Shown: positions 23,419-34,031 of the stretch, piece after piece | Position numbering within the stretch: the stretch's first letter is position 1 | Layout of the letters: each line of letters starts with the position of its first letter | Assembly: GCA_001939145.1 (NCBI GenBank) | Contig: LSRX01000061.1 | Coordinates: 253,215 to 317,214 of the forward strand | Source: Symbiodinium microadriaticum | Lineage: Eukaryota > Sar > Dinophyceae > Suessiales > Symbiodiniaceae | Direction of reading: 5' to 3' | DNA length: 64,000 bases | Notes under the pieces: generated by a model | The model's database searches: none | Seen by the model: only the letters and a program-made list of their open reading frames with translations | What the model was told of the DNA's origin: nothing | Position numbers and translations under genes: made by a program

Positions 23419-23672
23419 GTTTCAACGTTAGAGTTTGGGGTTTGCCCGAATGCCGGTGCTTATTTCCAAAGGTCCATGTACCTGAGTAGTATATCCTCAG
23501 GCCGTACAGTGCCCGAAGCCCTGAACCCTGAACCTAAAACCGTGTCAGCGTCGTGGTTTCCTGTTTCAGGCCTGCGGCTCTGAGGCTAGGAATCTAAGCC
23601 CGAACCTCCAAAATCGAGACCGAATGCCCAACAAAAATCCCAAAAATCCTAAATCCTTAAACCCTACATTAG

Positions 23673-23781
23673 GGTGGCAGAGCTAGAGCTTCTCAAGGTT
23701 TCGGGAAGCTCCGACAAGGTGCAAGGCTCTTTGGGCCGGCTTCTGAGGACCATCAGGGCTGTTAAGGTCTACCTCTTCGAG
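23673..23781 (+). CDS. Candidate exon after C-rich array
   Basis: Begins after accctacattag at the end of a C-rich array (23590-23672). Reads VAELELLKVSGSSDKVQGSL, continues LRTIRAVKVYLFE, then GTTTTCTGCTTCGGGTTCGG. A basic, helical segment. No domain recognised. Confidence 0.4.
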
Positions 23782-23989
23782 GTTTTCTGCTTCGGGTTCG
23801 GGGTCCTTCCAAAGCCTGTACAAAACAGATCGCTCACGTATACATCCGATAGGAGAAAAGCCGTTTTTTTTGTCGGAGCTCCAAAAACTAATCAAAACCG
23901 CTCCCCCTTAGCCGGGGTTAGTGACTGGTAGTGAGGTTCGACTTGAGCACAGAAGTTCTGGGACACTGACCACACGTCAGATAACTTGC

Positions 23990-24103
23990 CAAATTCTGCG
24001 CCGTCCAAGAGGCCCGGCATGCAGCAGAACAGCTCCAGAAGTATCTCTCCTGCCACGTGCATTTCCAGCTCCTTGGCCTCAAAGCCCTAAGAGCGGAGAC
24101 TTG
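23990..24103 (+). CDS. Possible exon in a 38-codon frame, competing frames
   Basis: One + frame reads EARHAAEQLQKYLSCHVHFQ and ends in a TGA at about 24104. The other two + frames are also open, so this is chosen only on composition. Confidence 0.25.
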
Positions 24104-24899
24104 AACCCTAAAAGCACAAAGCCCTACCTGCACAGACCTCACCCTAAAACCCCCACAACACGAAGCCTTAATTGATTCACGGCACCTCTTGCCTGCATAG
24201 GTCGAAGCTTAGTGAAAAGCTCGCTTGCATGACGTCAAGCTCTCACTTTGTCGGGCTTTGTTTAAGCCCGAGCCGCCTCGAAACCGAACGCCCCAAAACC
24301 CTGAAACGTTTTTGCAACAGGCGTGTTGGGGTCAGGGCTGAGTATGCGCTCTCAGGGGACCTGCACCGGTCTTGCGTAAACCCTATAGAACCTATATTAT
24401 GCCGCAGATCACGTTGCTTAGCTGCTGGTGAGCTAAATGGGGGAATAAAGGCCTTAGTTTTTTACCCTAAAGAAATGTTCGAATGCTTAAGGGCCCTAGA
24501 TTACATAGCCATGCTCAAGCTTTCCCCAAAGACTTGCCAGGTAGTGAGGTCTCGTGTGTTTCTTGCAGTGCGACTCTGCCAGGTATCTGCGAGCGCAAAG
24601 CCACAGATCCCATACTCGCAAAGCCCAGCTGTGAACTCTAAACCCTAAGCACTCAAGTCCTAGCTAAGGTCTCCGAGTCGAAACCCAAAGGGCCAAAGGG
24701 GTTCTAGGATTACGACTTGAATTCAAGGGTGGTTTTGACCAGCAGCCCCAGCCGCTCTAGAGATCCAAGCTTCGTTCTCAAGCAACAGCCTTCCGGTCTC
24801 AGTCTCAGCATAGTATATTACACCCCAAAACCCCATGTATCAAGAGCGGCTTGGAAACATTGGTGTGGTTTCCATAGCCTAAAGCCCCAATCCTTTGCA

Positions 24900-25393
24900 G
24901 TAACCCTGTAAAAAGGACTTAAAACAGAGTTCTACAATAACCCTAAGCCCAAAGCCCTAAATAGAGATCGGGGGGACTCCGGGGCCCCCATGACCCTCTA
25001 CCAAACCCCAATAGCAGCCCCTTTATGATACCGTCTAAAGGGCCCTGAACACGAACCCTCAAGCGCACCCCACTTTAACTATCGAGGCCCCTACTAACCC
25101 TCATATAGAAGCTTGAAGAATTTCCTACAGTATTCTTTGGGTTTCCGTAGAATAGTTGCACACGAAAATCGCCCACAACCCTATTCTTGTTACTAGGACC
25201 CCCGTATTAGACCCATAACTACCAGAATCATAGAGCATAATATGCCCCAGGACCCAATTATTAGAGGAACCCCAAGAACAGTATTATCATTATTAAGGCC
25301 CCTATGATATGTAAGAAGACCGCTTGACTCCTGGGCCGAGCTGCGAAGTAAGGCCGGCCGGGAAAGCTGAGATTGCTACTGGCCTTTGTCTCT
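24900..25393. repeat. Degenerate GGCCCCTA-type array
   Basis: Words such as aggcccctactaa, agcagcccctttatgata, aaggcccctatgatatg, gacccccgtattag recur every 30-60 bases. The same word forms the arms of the foldback elements at 7059, 25401 and 34006, so this may be a cluster of decayed copies. A possible 32-base exon ends at GTAAGG (25316-25347, RPLDSWAELR). Confidence 0.45.
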
Positions 25394-26420
25394 TTACCCA
25401 TAGGCCCCTAAGTAGTTCCTTTNGCTGAGGGCCCTGAGCCGGTACCCTAAATCACGTATGAAAATAAACAAAACTGCCCCAAAACAATTCCAGCGTCGCA
25501 CCCCTAGACAAGAGTGCCAACAATGAATCAAGAATCCCAACAACAACACAATGACTCGGGGTGCTGGTCACGATTTGCTTGTCTTCTTGTCTTGTTGTGG
25601 TTGATGTTTTCTTGCTTTCATTGTCGTTGTTTCGTTCTAGTTGTTTTTCTTGTTTGTTCTTTCGTGGTTTTCGTTTTTTAGCACTATTCCTGGTGATGTT
25701 GCTGCTATTTCCCTGTCGACTTCTCTGTTATTCATTCTTGCGCTTCCTTTCGCTGTTCCTTCTTCTCTCTTTTTGTACTTGCGTGTTTTGTCCTAGTTAT
25801 TTGCTGTCCGCTGGCGTTTGCTTTTTTCCTTGCATCCGTTCACTATTGTGTCTAGTTGGCGATTGTTTTTACGTCTATTTCCTGCTTCCTTACGTCCTTC
25901 CCTTATGTCTGTCTTTATTTCTCTGTTTCTCTTTGTCGTTTTCTTTTTTTGCTTTATGTCTTTGTTCATTTCCCTTTTCCCTTTCTTCTGTGTTTCCTTC
26001 GTTCGTTCTGTCTTTCTTTCTTTCTTTCTGTCTCGCTTTCCTCTTTCCTCTTTCTTTTTTGCTTTCTTTCTCTCTTTCCGCATTATTTCTTTCTGTCCTG
26101 CTTTCTTCCTTATTTCTTTCTTGCTTTCTTTCTGTCTTTCTGTCTTTGTTTCTTTCTTTATTTATCTTTCATGCGTTCTTTCTTTCTGTCTTTCTTTCTG
26201 TCTTTTTTTCCTTCTTTCTTTCTGTCGTTCTGCTGTTTCTGTCTTTCTGGCTTTCTGTCAGTCTTTCGGGATACCCACGCAGGTTTTTTTGATGCCTATT
26301 TAGTTTTTTTTGATGCCTATTTAATGTTTTTTTGATGCCTAAGTAGTTCCTTTTTGGGATTGCCTTATAGGATTCTAAACATAAACCACAAGAAGGAACT
26401 ACTTAGGGGCCTATGGGTAA
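25394..26420. mobile_element. 1.03-kb element with 28-bp perfect terminal inverted repeats
   Basis: 25394-25421 is the exact reverse complement of 26393-26420. The shared core is cccataggcccctaagtag, with flanking bases extending the match to 28. A 15-base internal copy of the arm lies at 26338-26352, and a triplicated tttgatgccta precedes it (about 26287-26340). The interior is a pyrimidine-rich tract, and no transposase-like frame is visible. I see no target-site duplication outside the arms. It looks like a non-autonomous element or introner-type insertion. Confidence 0.65.
25562..26270. repeat. Polypyrimidine (CTTT/CTTTCTGT)n tract
   Basis: About 700 bases, nearly all C/T on the + strand with strong strand asymmetry. 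The 159-243 codon Leu/Phe/Ser-rich + frames and the Lys/Arg/Glu-rich reverse frame are read-throughs of the repeat. Confidence 0.9.
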
Positions 26421-26660
26421 GGTTAGGATTTAGTGTTTAGGGTTTCGGGGTTAGGGCTTAGGGCATGTGGGGCTTGGGACTCAGGGTTCGTGCTGGTTTA
26501 TAGGGTTCTGGGTTTAGGTTCTAGGGTTTGGGGTTGAGGGCTTTCATGGGGGTTGGGGTTCAGGGTTCCGAGTGGTGCCGGCATGCATCAATTCAGGTGT
26601 AAACGGGTTCAGGGTTTAGGGCTAGAGGTTCAGGGTTTAGGTTCCGTGAAGATTTTACAG
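26420..26660. repeat. G-rich telomere-like array
   Basis: gatttagtgtttagggtttc, gggttagggcttagggcatg, gggtttaggttctagggttt and more, immediately right of the inverted-repeat element. Confidence 0.8.
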
Positions 26661-26768
26661 CAGGTTTTGGATGTGTTTCATGGTTTGACATAGTTTATGG
26701 TTCCGAGCGACTTTCGGACAGGGATTTCGGGACATTGTTTGAGGTCTGGCATATCCGTCCCTCTGAAC

Positions 26769-26801
26769 CTCAAGAAGACAGCAAGCTCGTGCTGCTGCAG
26801 C

Positions 26802-26844
<43 letters not shown>

Positions 26845-26903
26845 ACATCTGCGACCTCAAAGCCTCAAAGCATGCAGCATGGCCTTTGGCTGACTCGATC
26901 TGC
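26769..26903 (-). CDS. Candidate exon encoding a polyglutamine run
   Basis: On the reverse strand, cctaaacccag (a telomere-like intron end with AG) precedes QIESAKGHAACFEALRSQMY, then about 13 Gln from a CAG repeat, then RLQQHELAVFLR and GTTCAGAGGG. The frame is open for 105 codons. On the + strand the same repeat would read as Cys, Ala or Leu, less plausible. One of few convincing reverse-strand candidates. Confidence 0.4.
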
Positions 26904-27228
26904 CTGGGTTTAGGGATTTGAGTTTTTGGTTTGGGGCTGATGGTCCGAAGCCAGACAGTCAAAACAGTGCCCGCATGGAGCGCCTGTGCTGCCACTATAA
27001 GATATGACAGGGAAGGAGAAGTTTCTGCCTTCTTGCGAAGAAGATGTTCTAGGTACGCATTACGACACTACGGAGGATCCATGTAGGCATTGAGAGCGTG
27101 AACCGTAAGCCGCGTCTTGACCAGGCAGATGACAGAAAAAATGAAACGGCAAACCGTGTCGATCCGAACTCCCCGCGCCCAGAAAAGCCAAAACATACTA
27201 CAAATCCTGCGTACGAGCAACTAGTATG

Positions 27229-27693
27229 TTAGTGATTAGTATCATGAGTGCAGGTAAGCAAAACAACAGCACACCGTGTTACACCGAAAGGTTGTCCACG
27301 ACCGGCTTGCCGAGCGCTTTGCTGCCGCTGTAGCGCTGCAGCGAGTCGGTGCGAAGTCCCCCACGACGCCGAGCCTAGTCTCTCTGACTGCACATAGTCT
27401 TTAAGGCGGCAGGGGTTTATTGTTTCAGGCTTCACCGACAATCTTGGCCGTTTGATGTAGGAGCGGGTCTTCGCGGTACGGAGCTTGTAGGTGAAGTGCT
27501 CCGTCTTTCTCGAAGTATGCTGACAGATCACAACCTTTGCATCGAATCCAGGTGCTCTGCCCATCGGTTTCTTACGTCTACTATTTGCCAATGATCTTCT
27601 GCAAACCTCACACGGCTCAGATGTGCTATTTTGCGAGGTGCCTGGGGCATGCCAGGTCCTGTTCTTGGTTTTCTGCCCTAAACTTTTACACAC
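27229..27693 (-). CDS. 154-codon open frame, product unknown
   Basis: Long uninterrupted reverse-strand frame with Arg/Lys/Ser/Thr-rich composition (e.g. SEPCEVCRRSLANSRRKKPM) in a stretch free of telomere-like words. It is among the longest non-repeat frames in the window. No domain recognised. Near the polyglutamine candidate on the same strand. Confidence 0.35.
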   Translation of the reverse strand: MCKSLGQKTKNRTWHAPGTSQNSTSEPCEVCRRSLANSRRKKPMGRAPGFDAKVVICQHTSRKTEHFTYKLRTAKTRSYIKRPRLSVKPETINPCRLKDYVQSERLGSASWGTSHRLAAALQRQQSARQAGRGQPFGVTRCAVVLLTCTHDTNH

Positions 27694-27709
27694 ACTGAGG
27701 CCCTAGTTT

Positions 27710-28110
27710 TTGAATCTTAAACTCTCATCCCACCGGCAGCCTCAGCCGGTTCGCTTGGCTCGGCAATGCTTCTTTCAAGCAAGTAGCTATGCTCCTCGCA
27801 GAGGCTTTCCATGGTGCGCCTGGGCAGGACTGCGGAAGGTTCCGGCATGTTCCGGCTCCAGTTTGGATTCAGGCAAACCGGTTCTCGATCTCCACTCCAT
27901 TGAGGCTGTCGGGACTCCAGGGAAATCTGCTGGCTTTGGTGAAGCATGGCCCCAAAATTGATCCAAACCTGCTGATGACTTCAAGCACGAACGTCACGAA
28001 GAGGCGCCAGAAAGAACCAGGGCGGCAGGAACTCAGGTCCAAGATTTCAGGACGGAAGCTTTCGAGATCCGCAAGCGCACACACACACACACAGACTCTA
28101 AACTCAGAGG
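27710..28110 (+). CDS. Possible coding region with one in-frame stop
   Basis: One + frame is open from 27710 to 27958 and again, after a single TGA, to about 28110 (second part reads DDFKHERHEEAPERTRAAGT). Another + frame is open for 113 codons over the same bases, so the frame is uncertain. It could be a decayed gene or two exons. Confidence 0.25.
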
Positions 28111-28179
28111 ATTCAATCCCTCATGCCTGAAGCCCTCGGCACCAAAGCCGTTGGGTTAACCCGTTGAACATCTTTCGAG

Positions 28180-28251
28180 GATGTGCTGCGCAGCATCTGT
28201 CGCCGTGGGTTCCTCATGCCTGGGGATTGGATTGACCCATGCCTGGCGGAT
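28180..28251 (+). CDS. Candidate 24-codon exon ending at GTTTAGGG
   Basis: After catctttcgag the segment is exactly 24 codons (starts DVLRSICRRGFLMPGDWIDP), then GTTTAGGGTTCGGGG. Most third positions are G or C. It has pentatricopeptide-like length and feel but too little sequence to call a domain. The G-rich array starting exactly at the GT makes this a key example for the intron hypothesis. Confidence 0.45.
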
Positions 28252-28329
28252 GTTTAGGGTTCGGGGTTTAGGGTTCAGAGCCTTCGCTTGTCGCGCTTAC
28301 TATAGGCTGTACTTGGCAGAATATAGGTT

Positions 28330-28790
28330 TTGACATTGTAACATCGGTGAGATAGCTATACATTTGTTTATCTAATTACGTGAACTGAAAAAGGACATAA
28401 AATTACATTTTCTATGTCATATTATGCTATGTTCTATCAAAGTGTATGTTTGTCTTGTCTTGTATTGAATTGTATTCTACTGCATTATTAGCACATGATA
28501 TTGCATTATAGTCTGGTCTAGTCTACCATGATGCGAATATAAATAGAAATTAAAACGTAAAACCTGTTGAATACGCTCTTACTTTCATGAATATCATATC
28601 ATACCGTATGCTCATCTCCCATCATGTCATATCAGAACATACCAGGTCAGATCATACCCATCTTGTCTTGCCATACCGACTAGCATGCTGTCGTATAGCG
28701 ACGTATAGTAAGGTTACAGTATAGTATAGGAACGCATGGTATAACACAGTAACGTATAGCATAGTATCGTACAGTATAGAAAAGTAGAGC
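28330..28790. repeat. AT-rich pentamer-like region
   Basis: tatcatatcatac, tatagtatagg, acgtatagcatagtatcg and similar. Same style as 15420-15960. Confidence 0.65.
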
Positions 28791-28813
28791 AGGGTAGAGC
28801 AGGCTATAGCCGT

Positions 28814-28874
28814 ATGTATATATATATATATATATATGTGTCTGTGTGTGTATAGATAGAGAGAGAGAGAGAGG
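28814..28874. repeat. (TA)n(TG)n(GA)n microsatellite
   Basis: TA run, tgtgtctgtgtgtg, then gagagagagag. Confidence 0.9.
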
Positions 28875-28999
28875 TAGAGTATGATGTGATGCATCATGGG
28901 TACATTCGACACTTGTTCTCATTTGGACATGTCAGACCAAACGGCTACCCAAACCAAAGCTTCAATCGTCAGTCTGGCCTGCAGCAGGAGAACCCTCGT

Positions 29000-29056
29000 G
29001 TGTGTGTGTGTGTGTTTGTTTGTTTGTTTGTTTGTTTGTTTGTGTGTGTGTGTGTG
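29000..29056. repeat. (GT)n(GTTT)n(GT)n microsatellite
   Basis: gtgtgtgtgtgtgt, then gtttgtttgttt, then gtgtgtgtgtg. Confidence 0.95.
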
Positions 29057-29202
29057 GTTTTGGGGTTTAGGTTTTTTTCCTAGGGCTTGTTGGTGGTTGG
29101 GGTCCCTTCTGAAAGTTGGCCGCGACATGGCAGCTCATCCCTCAACCCTAACACCCCGAGCAAACCCGAAAACGGGCCGACAGCCTCCCAGCTTTGCCCA
29201 AG

Positions 29203-29314
29203 GAAGGCACCCCCGACTTTGTCTCCATGGAGCATGGGAATGTGAAAGGCCCGGCGGAATGTGCGGGCGAAGGGTGTCGCCGATTCGTTCACTGCGCTGC
29301 AGTGCTGTCCCATA
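29203..29314 (+). CDS. Candidate exon with Cys/His cluster
   Basis: After gctttgcccaag reads EGTPDFVSMEHGNVKGPAEC, then AGEGCRRFVHC, ending at GTAAAA. The CxxxxxC..HC spacing recalls small zinc-binding folds, but the segment is too short to assign. Frame open for 74 codons. Confidence 0.4.
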
Positions 29315-29654
29315 GTAAAACCCGGAGCCCTAGACCTCACAGTGTGGGGTTCCATGTCCTTCTTTTATCACGCGGCTTCAGATGCAGGCGTCAAGTTTCT
29401 GGTGGTTTTCGGGATTAGGGTTTAGAATCCGCTTCGAGTTCTTGGCCAGAGGAGTTCTTCGGCCGGGCTCTCCGACCCGAAGCCGAAATCCGAAAAAGGC
29501 GTACCCAAAGACTTCAGCGAAGAATCTCGAATCTCTGAGGCCATGGGAAGACAGGCTCCTAAACTGTCCCAGTGAATGGAGAATGCAGGAACCTGCACAG
29601 GAACCCTGGCATAGAAATGGACGTGGAAACTCTTGAAACCCAAACCCTACCTGG

Positions 29655-29736
29655 AACCCCCAATAGCCCACCTTTTTAGGGTTCCTTATTGTAGTTTCTT
29701 TATATAAGGCCTTAAAAAGGTAGGTTCTTTGGGGTT
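29655..29736. repeat. Foldback element
   Basis: aacccc...cacctttttagg on the left pairs with ccttaaaaaggt...ggggtt on the right, giving an imperfect hairpin of about 80 bases. Confidence 0.6.
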
Positions 29737-29759
29737 AAGGTAAGCCCTAAACCCCGCAG

Positions 29760-29868
29760 GCATGGGTGTCTACACATCCCCATGCCTGGACACTGCGGCG
29801 CGCTACTCCGGTGAGGGGCTCGGTGCCTGGAAGATTCCAGCTTCCAGCGATGAGAAGCCCTGGAAATG
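29760..29868 (+). CDS. Candidate 36-codon exon with GTGAGT donor
   Basis: The C-rich end ccctaaaccccgcag is an ideal acceptor. The frame reads MGVYTSPCLDTAARYSGEGL, then WKIPASSDEKPWK, and meets a perfect GTGAGT at 29869. An earlier GTGAGG at 29811 is an alternative donor in the same frame. It starts two bases before an ATG. Product unknown. One of the strongest splice-bordered segments. Confidence 0.5.
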
Positions 29869-30027
29869 GTGAGTTCGGCTGAAAGTTCCGGTATCCGGTG
29901 TCCGAGGCTTCTCGTGGCGAGTGAACAGGGTCCATTTCGGAGGGGTCCTCTGCCTGTTGTAAGCTTGTAGGCATGGACCCTAAACCAAGGGAACCCGAAT
30001 GCATTTCCCCGGCGCCGTCTAGAATTC

Positions 30028-30399
30028 TTAGCCGTAGAACCAGTTCCGGCCACGGATTTCCGGATTGCGGGGGTCATGGGGTACAAGTATTTTGGGCGGT
30101 TCAGAGTTTACGGAGGGGTTTAAGCTCAAGTCTGCAAAAACGCCTGTGTCCCACACTAAGGGGTCTACGACAAAGACGGCGTTGGGCTGATCTTGGTTGC
30201 CCTGGTGGCCCCTGGCGCCATGTGGCGTGAGACGAGCCGCCTCTTCGCTAGCATTGTGCAGAAACCCGGACCTTCCAATATTCCCCCGAAAGGGCCGTGG
30301 TCTTTCAAATGCTTTTGAGATCGTAAGGGGCTTATCACAGCAGGGATATCTCTGAAACGAGGGCATATAAGAGTAGCTTGGCAGCAATCCCCGGCTCAT
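30028..30399 (-). CDS. 123-codon open frame, product unknown
   Basis: Reverse-strand frame with an ATG, ending at TAG/30028, with Pro/Asn/His-containing composition (e.g. LVWDTGVFADLSLNPSVNSE). Overlapping + frames are partly open. Kept for its length only. Confidence 0.3.
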   Translation of the reverse strand: MSRGLLPSYSYMPSFQRYPCCDKPLTISKAFERPRPFRGNIGRSGFLHNASEEAARLTPHGARGHQGNQDQPNAVFVVDPLVWDTGVFADLSLNPSVNSEPPKILVPHDPRNPEIRGRNWFYG

Positions 30400-30870
30400 G
30401 CAGGTTTCGGGGCGTTATGCCAGTGACAATCTCAGGATCACCATTGTTCTGTGGCTTCCATGTTTGGTTCCATGTTTGGGTATACATACCTTATGTTATG
30501 TGAGAAGTTGTTTAATCAAGGGTCCTTGTTATAGAGTTATAATATAGGACAATGGAGTGATCTACCTTGCTGGGGATCACAGTTGGATCCTGGTAACTTT
30601 GAGAACCACACACGTGCCACATGTAGTCATGTCAATGCCATCTGGATGCACAGCCCAGCAATACAAACCCCATTGTTAGTAAAATGGGCTTCGGGGGAGG
30701 TACCTTCCACAACACTTCATTTTGAAGGTTAAACATTTAAACATAAACAGATACTACCACGATTCCCTCTGAGCCCGAAAATATAGAGGTGTCATCGACT
30801 TCTGGCTTGGTATTGAGCCTCTGACGGCCTACATAGGGAGTGGCTTACTCGGGGTGCAGGGCTGTAGGGT

Positions 30871-31110
30871 TTGCTGGGCATCGAGGAGTCCCAGCAAGGA
30901 TTTGCGATCCAAACATGTATGATCTTGCGGTTTTGCCTTTTGGTTCGCGAGCTCTTCGTCCGATTGCTCAAGTTGTTTTTTGGGGGGTATCTGCGAGGCG
31001 ATGAGACGCAAAAGCAGTGGCTTGGCTGGGCGGTAAATTTGTCCTGGAGCTTTCAGGTTTGTGCTGTATTGGTACATACTACTAAATAAAATGGTGACAA
31101 TAATAGTCAT
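30871..31110. other. Island open on both strands
   Basis: + 72 codons (hydrophobic, RFCLLVRELFVRLLKLFFGG) and - 93 codons (PAKPLLLRLIASQIPPKK..). Strand undecidable by eye. Confidence 0.35.
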
Positions 31111-31135
31111 AGCAATGATAATAACAACAACAATG

Positions 31136-31172
<37 letters not shown>

Positions 31173-31176
31173 CATG

Positions 31177-31230
<54 letters not shown>

Positions 31231-31232
31231 AT
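31136..31232. repeat. (GAT)n next to (CTG)n
   Basis: About 12 GAT units, gatcatgatg, then about 18 CTG units, then ataatgatgata. In a region with no coding support, so probably intronic or intergenic. Confidence 0.95.
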
Positions 31233-31298
31233 AATGATGATACTACCAACAGTAGAAATTTTCAATCAACAATACTGATAAAGCGAATGTGTGTGTCT

Positions 31299-31396
31299 AT
31301 ACATATATATATATATATATGTTCAGATACGCATGCATGCATGCATGCATGCATGTATGTATGTATGTATGTATGTATGTATGTATGTATGTATGT
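31299..31396. repeat. (TA)n, (GCAT)n, (GTAT)n
   Basis: atatatatat, then gcatgcatgcatgcat, then tgtatgtatgtatgta. Confidence 0.95.
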
Positions 31397-31437
31397 GTCC
31401 GATATAGCATAGAGTCGAACGGTCTCAGGATTCCCCG

Positions 31438-32155
31438 ATGTCGCCGGACTCTTGCCCTAAGCCCCATCGCAGTCCCAATGTCAGCCGGGGGTGCGCGCCA
31501 GCACTGCCCAGTAAAGATCCATGGTCCGCAATGTCAAACTGGGTCCAAAGTCTAAAGCCTCCGCCTGGCCGCAAAGGGCTGTCAGCAGATCGCCGGGTTC
31601 ACGACACAGTTTCAAGAACGTGTGAAAACCTCATGCCTTTGCAACGGTTCTAATCGAAGGATGGGCTCTGCAAGCCACCACCCTCAGTCAAACCTTACAC
31701 ACCCTTCCCACCCAAGTAGACACCCGTCTTGCAACTATCGAGTTCTCAGGATCTCACGCTGGTTCTTCCCACCAACGCCGAAGGCCAGCTGCAAAAAGCC
31801 TTGATACTGTAGGTCCCTTAGCCACTGAGCCCTTGCAGCCTGCTGTTGCAAGCGGGCACCTTCACACAAAGGGAGGCAGCCTGTCGAAGCCCCCTTCCTC
31901 CCCAAACTCTTGGGGCGGGTATCATGTAGAGAAGTATCTTCAATGTGCTCTGTTGTAGCGGCCCGTGACTGCACCCTGGTGTGTGAGTATGAGGCTGTCA
32001 GATATGCACGCCTTCTTCTTTGGGAGACACAAACAGTAGACAGGACACAGAAACCGCTTGAACCTCCGACGAACCCTTCCGTCCTCTCGTCTATGGGCTG
32101 TGGGTGGCAAGTTAGCACAAGATGCCCGAAGCGTCATGGGGTTTATGATGCTTAG
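31438..32155. other. Unique-sequence island with long frames on both strands
   Basis: + frames 31438-31650 (71 codons), 31626-31955 (about 110 codons without ATG, starting near EGWALQATTLSQTLHTLPTQ) and 31910-32152. - frame 31735-32118 (127 codons). It lacks telomere-like words. Likely derived from real coding sequence, but frame and strand cannot be fixed by eye. Confidence 0.4.
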
Positions 32156-33639
32156 TAGCGTGTCAACGAATGTCAACGACCTGATAGCTCCTCAACTAAT
32201 ATTACCGGGGTTTGGGTTTTGGGTTTAGGGCTTCGGGTGTGTAGGTTCCCTCCCTGGAGCTCGAAACTCATGATCAGGTCATGTACCCTGAGGTCTTGCA
32301 CGAGACTCCAAAGTCATGTCATCTTCAGCCGGGCTTGATTAAAGCCCCCGGACTCGAAAGATCGCCAAAAAAACCTGGAACTCCTAAACCTTGTAGGCCC
32401 AGAGCCCCCGTAAACACACAAGATCCTAGAGCCCTATACCCTGTAAGCTGCAAAAAAAAAAACTATAGAAGATCTTAAGGCCCTAAATCCTAAACCCTCC
32501 AAAGCGAAGGTAGATCCGCTTTCGTTTCAGGGTGGTCTGGGGGGGGGTTCAGGAGGGGCAGCGCTCTGGCGGATGGGTCTTCCACCGGGGGTACTGGCAG
32601 GCCCCTGCTGTCCCGGATTCGTTTGAACTGGTTAAAGGATGGGGGTTCAGAGCTTAATTAGATGAGTTCAGGAGGGCTTACATAAACCTTCAGATTCTCA
32701 GAGTTTCTCGGGGCCTGGGCTGTCTGCTTTACGAGTCAAGTTTTTAGGGGGCTTGTGGCTTGAAGATTTGTGTACGGTTGTAGGAGGTTCAGCGCCATAG
32801 GATTTCCGGTGCAAAGTGCCGGGCACAGTATTGCCATTTCAGGCATGAAGCCTCTGCCTCCCATGGCTTCACGACCCTTCCATCGCGCAAATTGCAGTTG
32901 AGTGGGGCTTGCGATCCAAGCTTGGAGACGGTGTAGTCAGTTCTCACAACTCCAAAACTCAATTCAACACACATGCGTGTTCCCGTCCCTCAGTGCATCA
33001 GCAGCGTGTAGTTTTTGCAGCTTCTGAGTGCTGTTATGAGCCTTAGACAGGCCACTGGCCTTACACGGCCCTACACTGGGTCCACAGCAATGACGGCGAA
33101 CATAGGTTCGCAGAGAGCCCTGCACCCTAAGTCCCTAAACCTCATGATCCAGGGTATCATGTTGAGGCTTTTTTTACGACAGCCTTTCGGCCTAAGTCGT
33201 ACGCGACAAACTTAGCTGCAAACGTTGGCAAACGACATACTTTACACCTTGGTCTGTGATCTGTGGTTGTCACATATTTCGTCTTCCGAGTCTCCTGGGA
33301 TTTGCTTCGTGCTGCAATTCGACAGCCCAGAAACAAACAAAAGTTTAGCAAGTTTGTAGCGTTAATCAATGTGGAGAGACCTTTTGGCGACCTTGCACTT
33401 CCCAGCGGAGCCAACGAAATGATCCTGATCACGCCATATGTCCCATGCTGCAGGCCACAGCAGAAAATACCGCCCCTTGCGGCCCATGCAGTACGCCTAA
33501 GCCTAAAACTTTCGGTGTTTTTTTACATGGTTTGAATATTCTTCCGTTGTTGCTAGTATTGTCATCATCATATCCTTATTTTTATTGCGGTTATTGCTAC
33601 TATAATTATTGCAATTTGTCTGGATCCTTTGACCCGCAG
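32156..33639. other. Stretch without supported gene
   Basis: Scattered telomere-like words (32205-32240, 32480-32500) and a 90-codon frame at 33263-33535 (+) opposed by a 91-codon reverse frame. Nothing with good borders. Confidence 0.4.
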
Positions 33640-33818
33640 CTCCTCCGGAGGTGGCCGATGCCGAGGCCTCCGGCAAGCAGCGCCTGGGCTCACACGGAAA
33701 CCAGGGCAACGTACGCGGAAGCCACGTGAATTCCACCACAAGAACTGCCAAATTCACAGCAGAACCCGCGCGCTGGTTTCACCTCGGCAAACCCCCACTC
33801 GAGCAGACTTTTTTTTAA
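33640..33818 (+). CDS. 59-codon open segment after good acceptor
   Basis: gatcctttgacccgcag precedes a frame reading APPEVADAEASGKQRLGSHG that stays hydrophilic and G/C-rich at third positions up to TAA at 33816. No ATG. It could be the first of a run of linked exons to 36.6 kb. Product unknown. Confidence 0.45.
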
Positions 33819-33857
33819 TGGTAGTGGTGAGAGGAAGCACCAACCCTAAACCCCAAG

Positions 33858-33930
33858 GGGCCATGGATCAGACACGCAGAGACGGAAACACGCTCGGAAG
33901 CCTGGCAACAGCAGAGCAGACTGCTTGAGG
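33858..33930 (+). CDS. Candidate exon before inverted-repeat intron
   Basis: After accctaaaccccaag reads PWIRHAETETRSEAWQQQSR then LLE, ending at GCGATAATATAGGGG, a GC donor that is also the left arm of an inverted repeat. Joining to 34032 keeps the frame open. Confidence 0.4.
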
Positions 33931-34031
33931 GCGATAATATAGGGGGTTTCTCGTTATAGTTGTAGTAGAATAGGCCCCAACTAAAACCCTGTTCTAGTTA
34001 TTCAGGCCCCTATATTATGAAAGTTGGACAG
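33931..34031 (+). other. Putative intron with terminal inverted repeats
   Basis: Starts GC and ends ttggacag. ATAATATAGGGG (33934-33945) and CCCCTATATTAT (34007-34018) are perfect 12-base inverted repeats near its ends. Length 101. Removing it joins two open segments in frame. This matches the description of introner elements in dinoflagellates (short introns with terminal inverted repeats). The splice itself is inferred. Confidence 0.45.

Noticed and set aside
25561..26335. Three long Leu/Phe/Ser-rich + frames and a Lys/Arg-rich - frame
   Set aside because: Simple read-through of the CTTT-type pyrimidine tract, open in all frames because the tract has few stop triplets.
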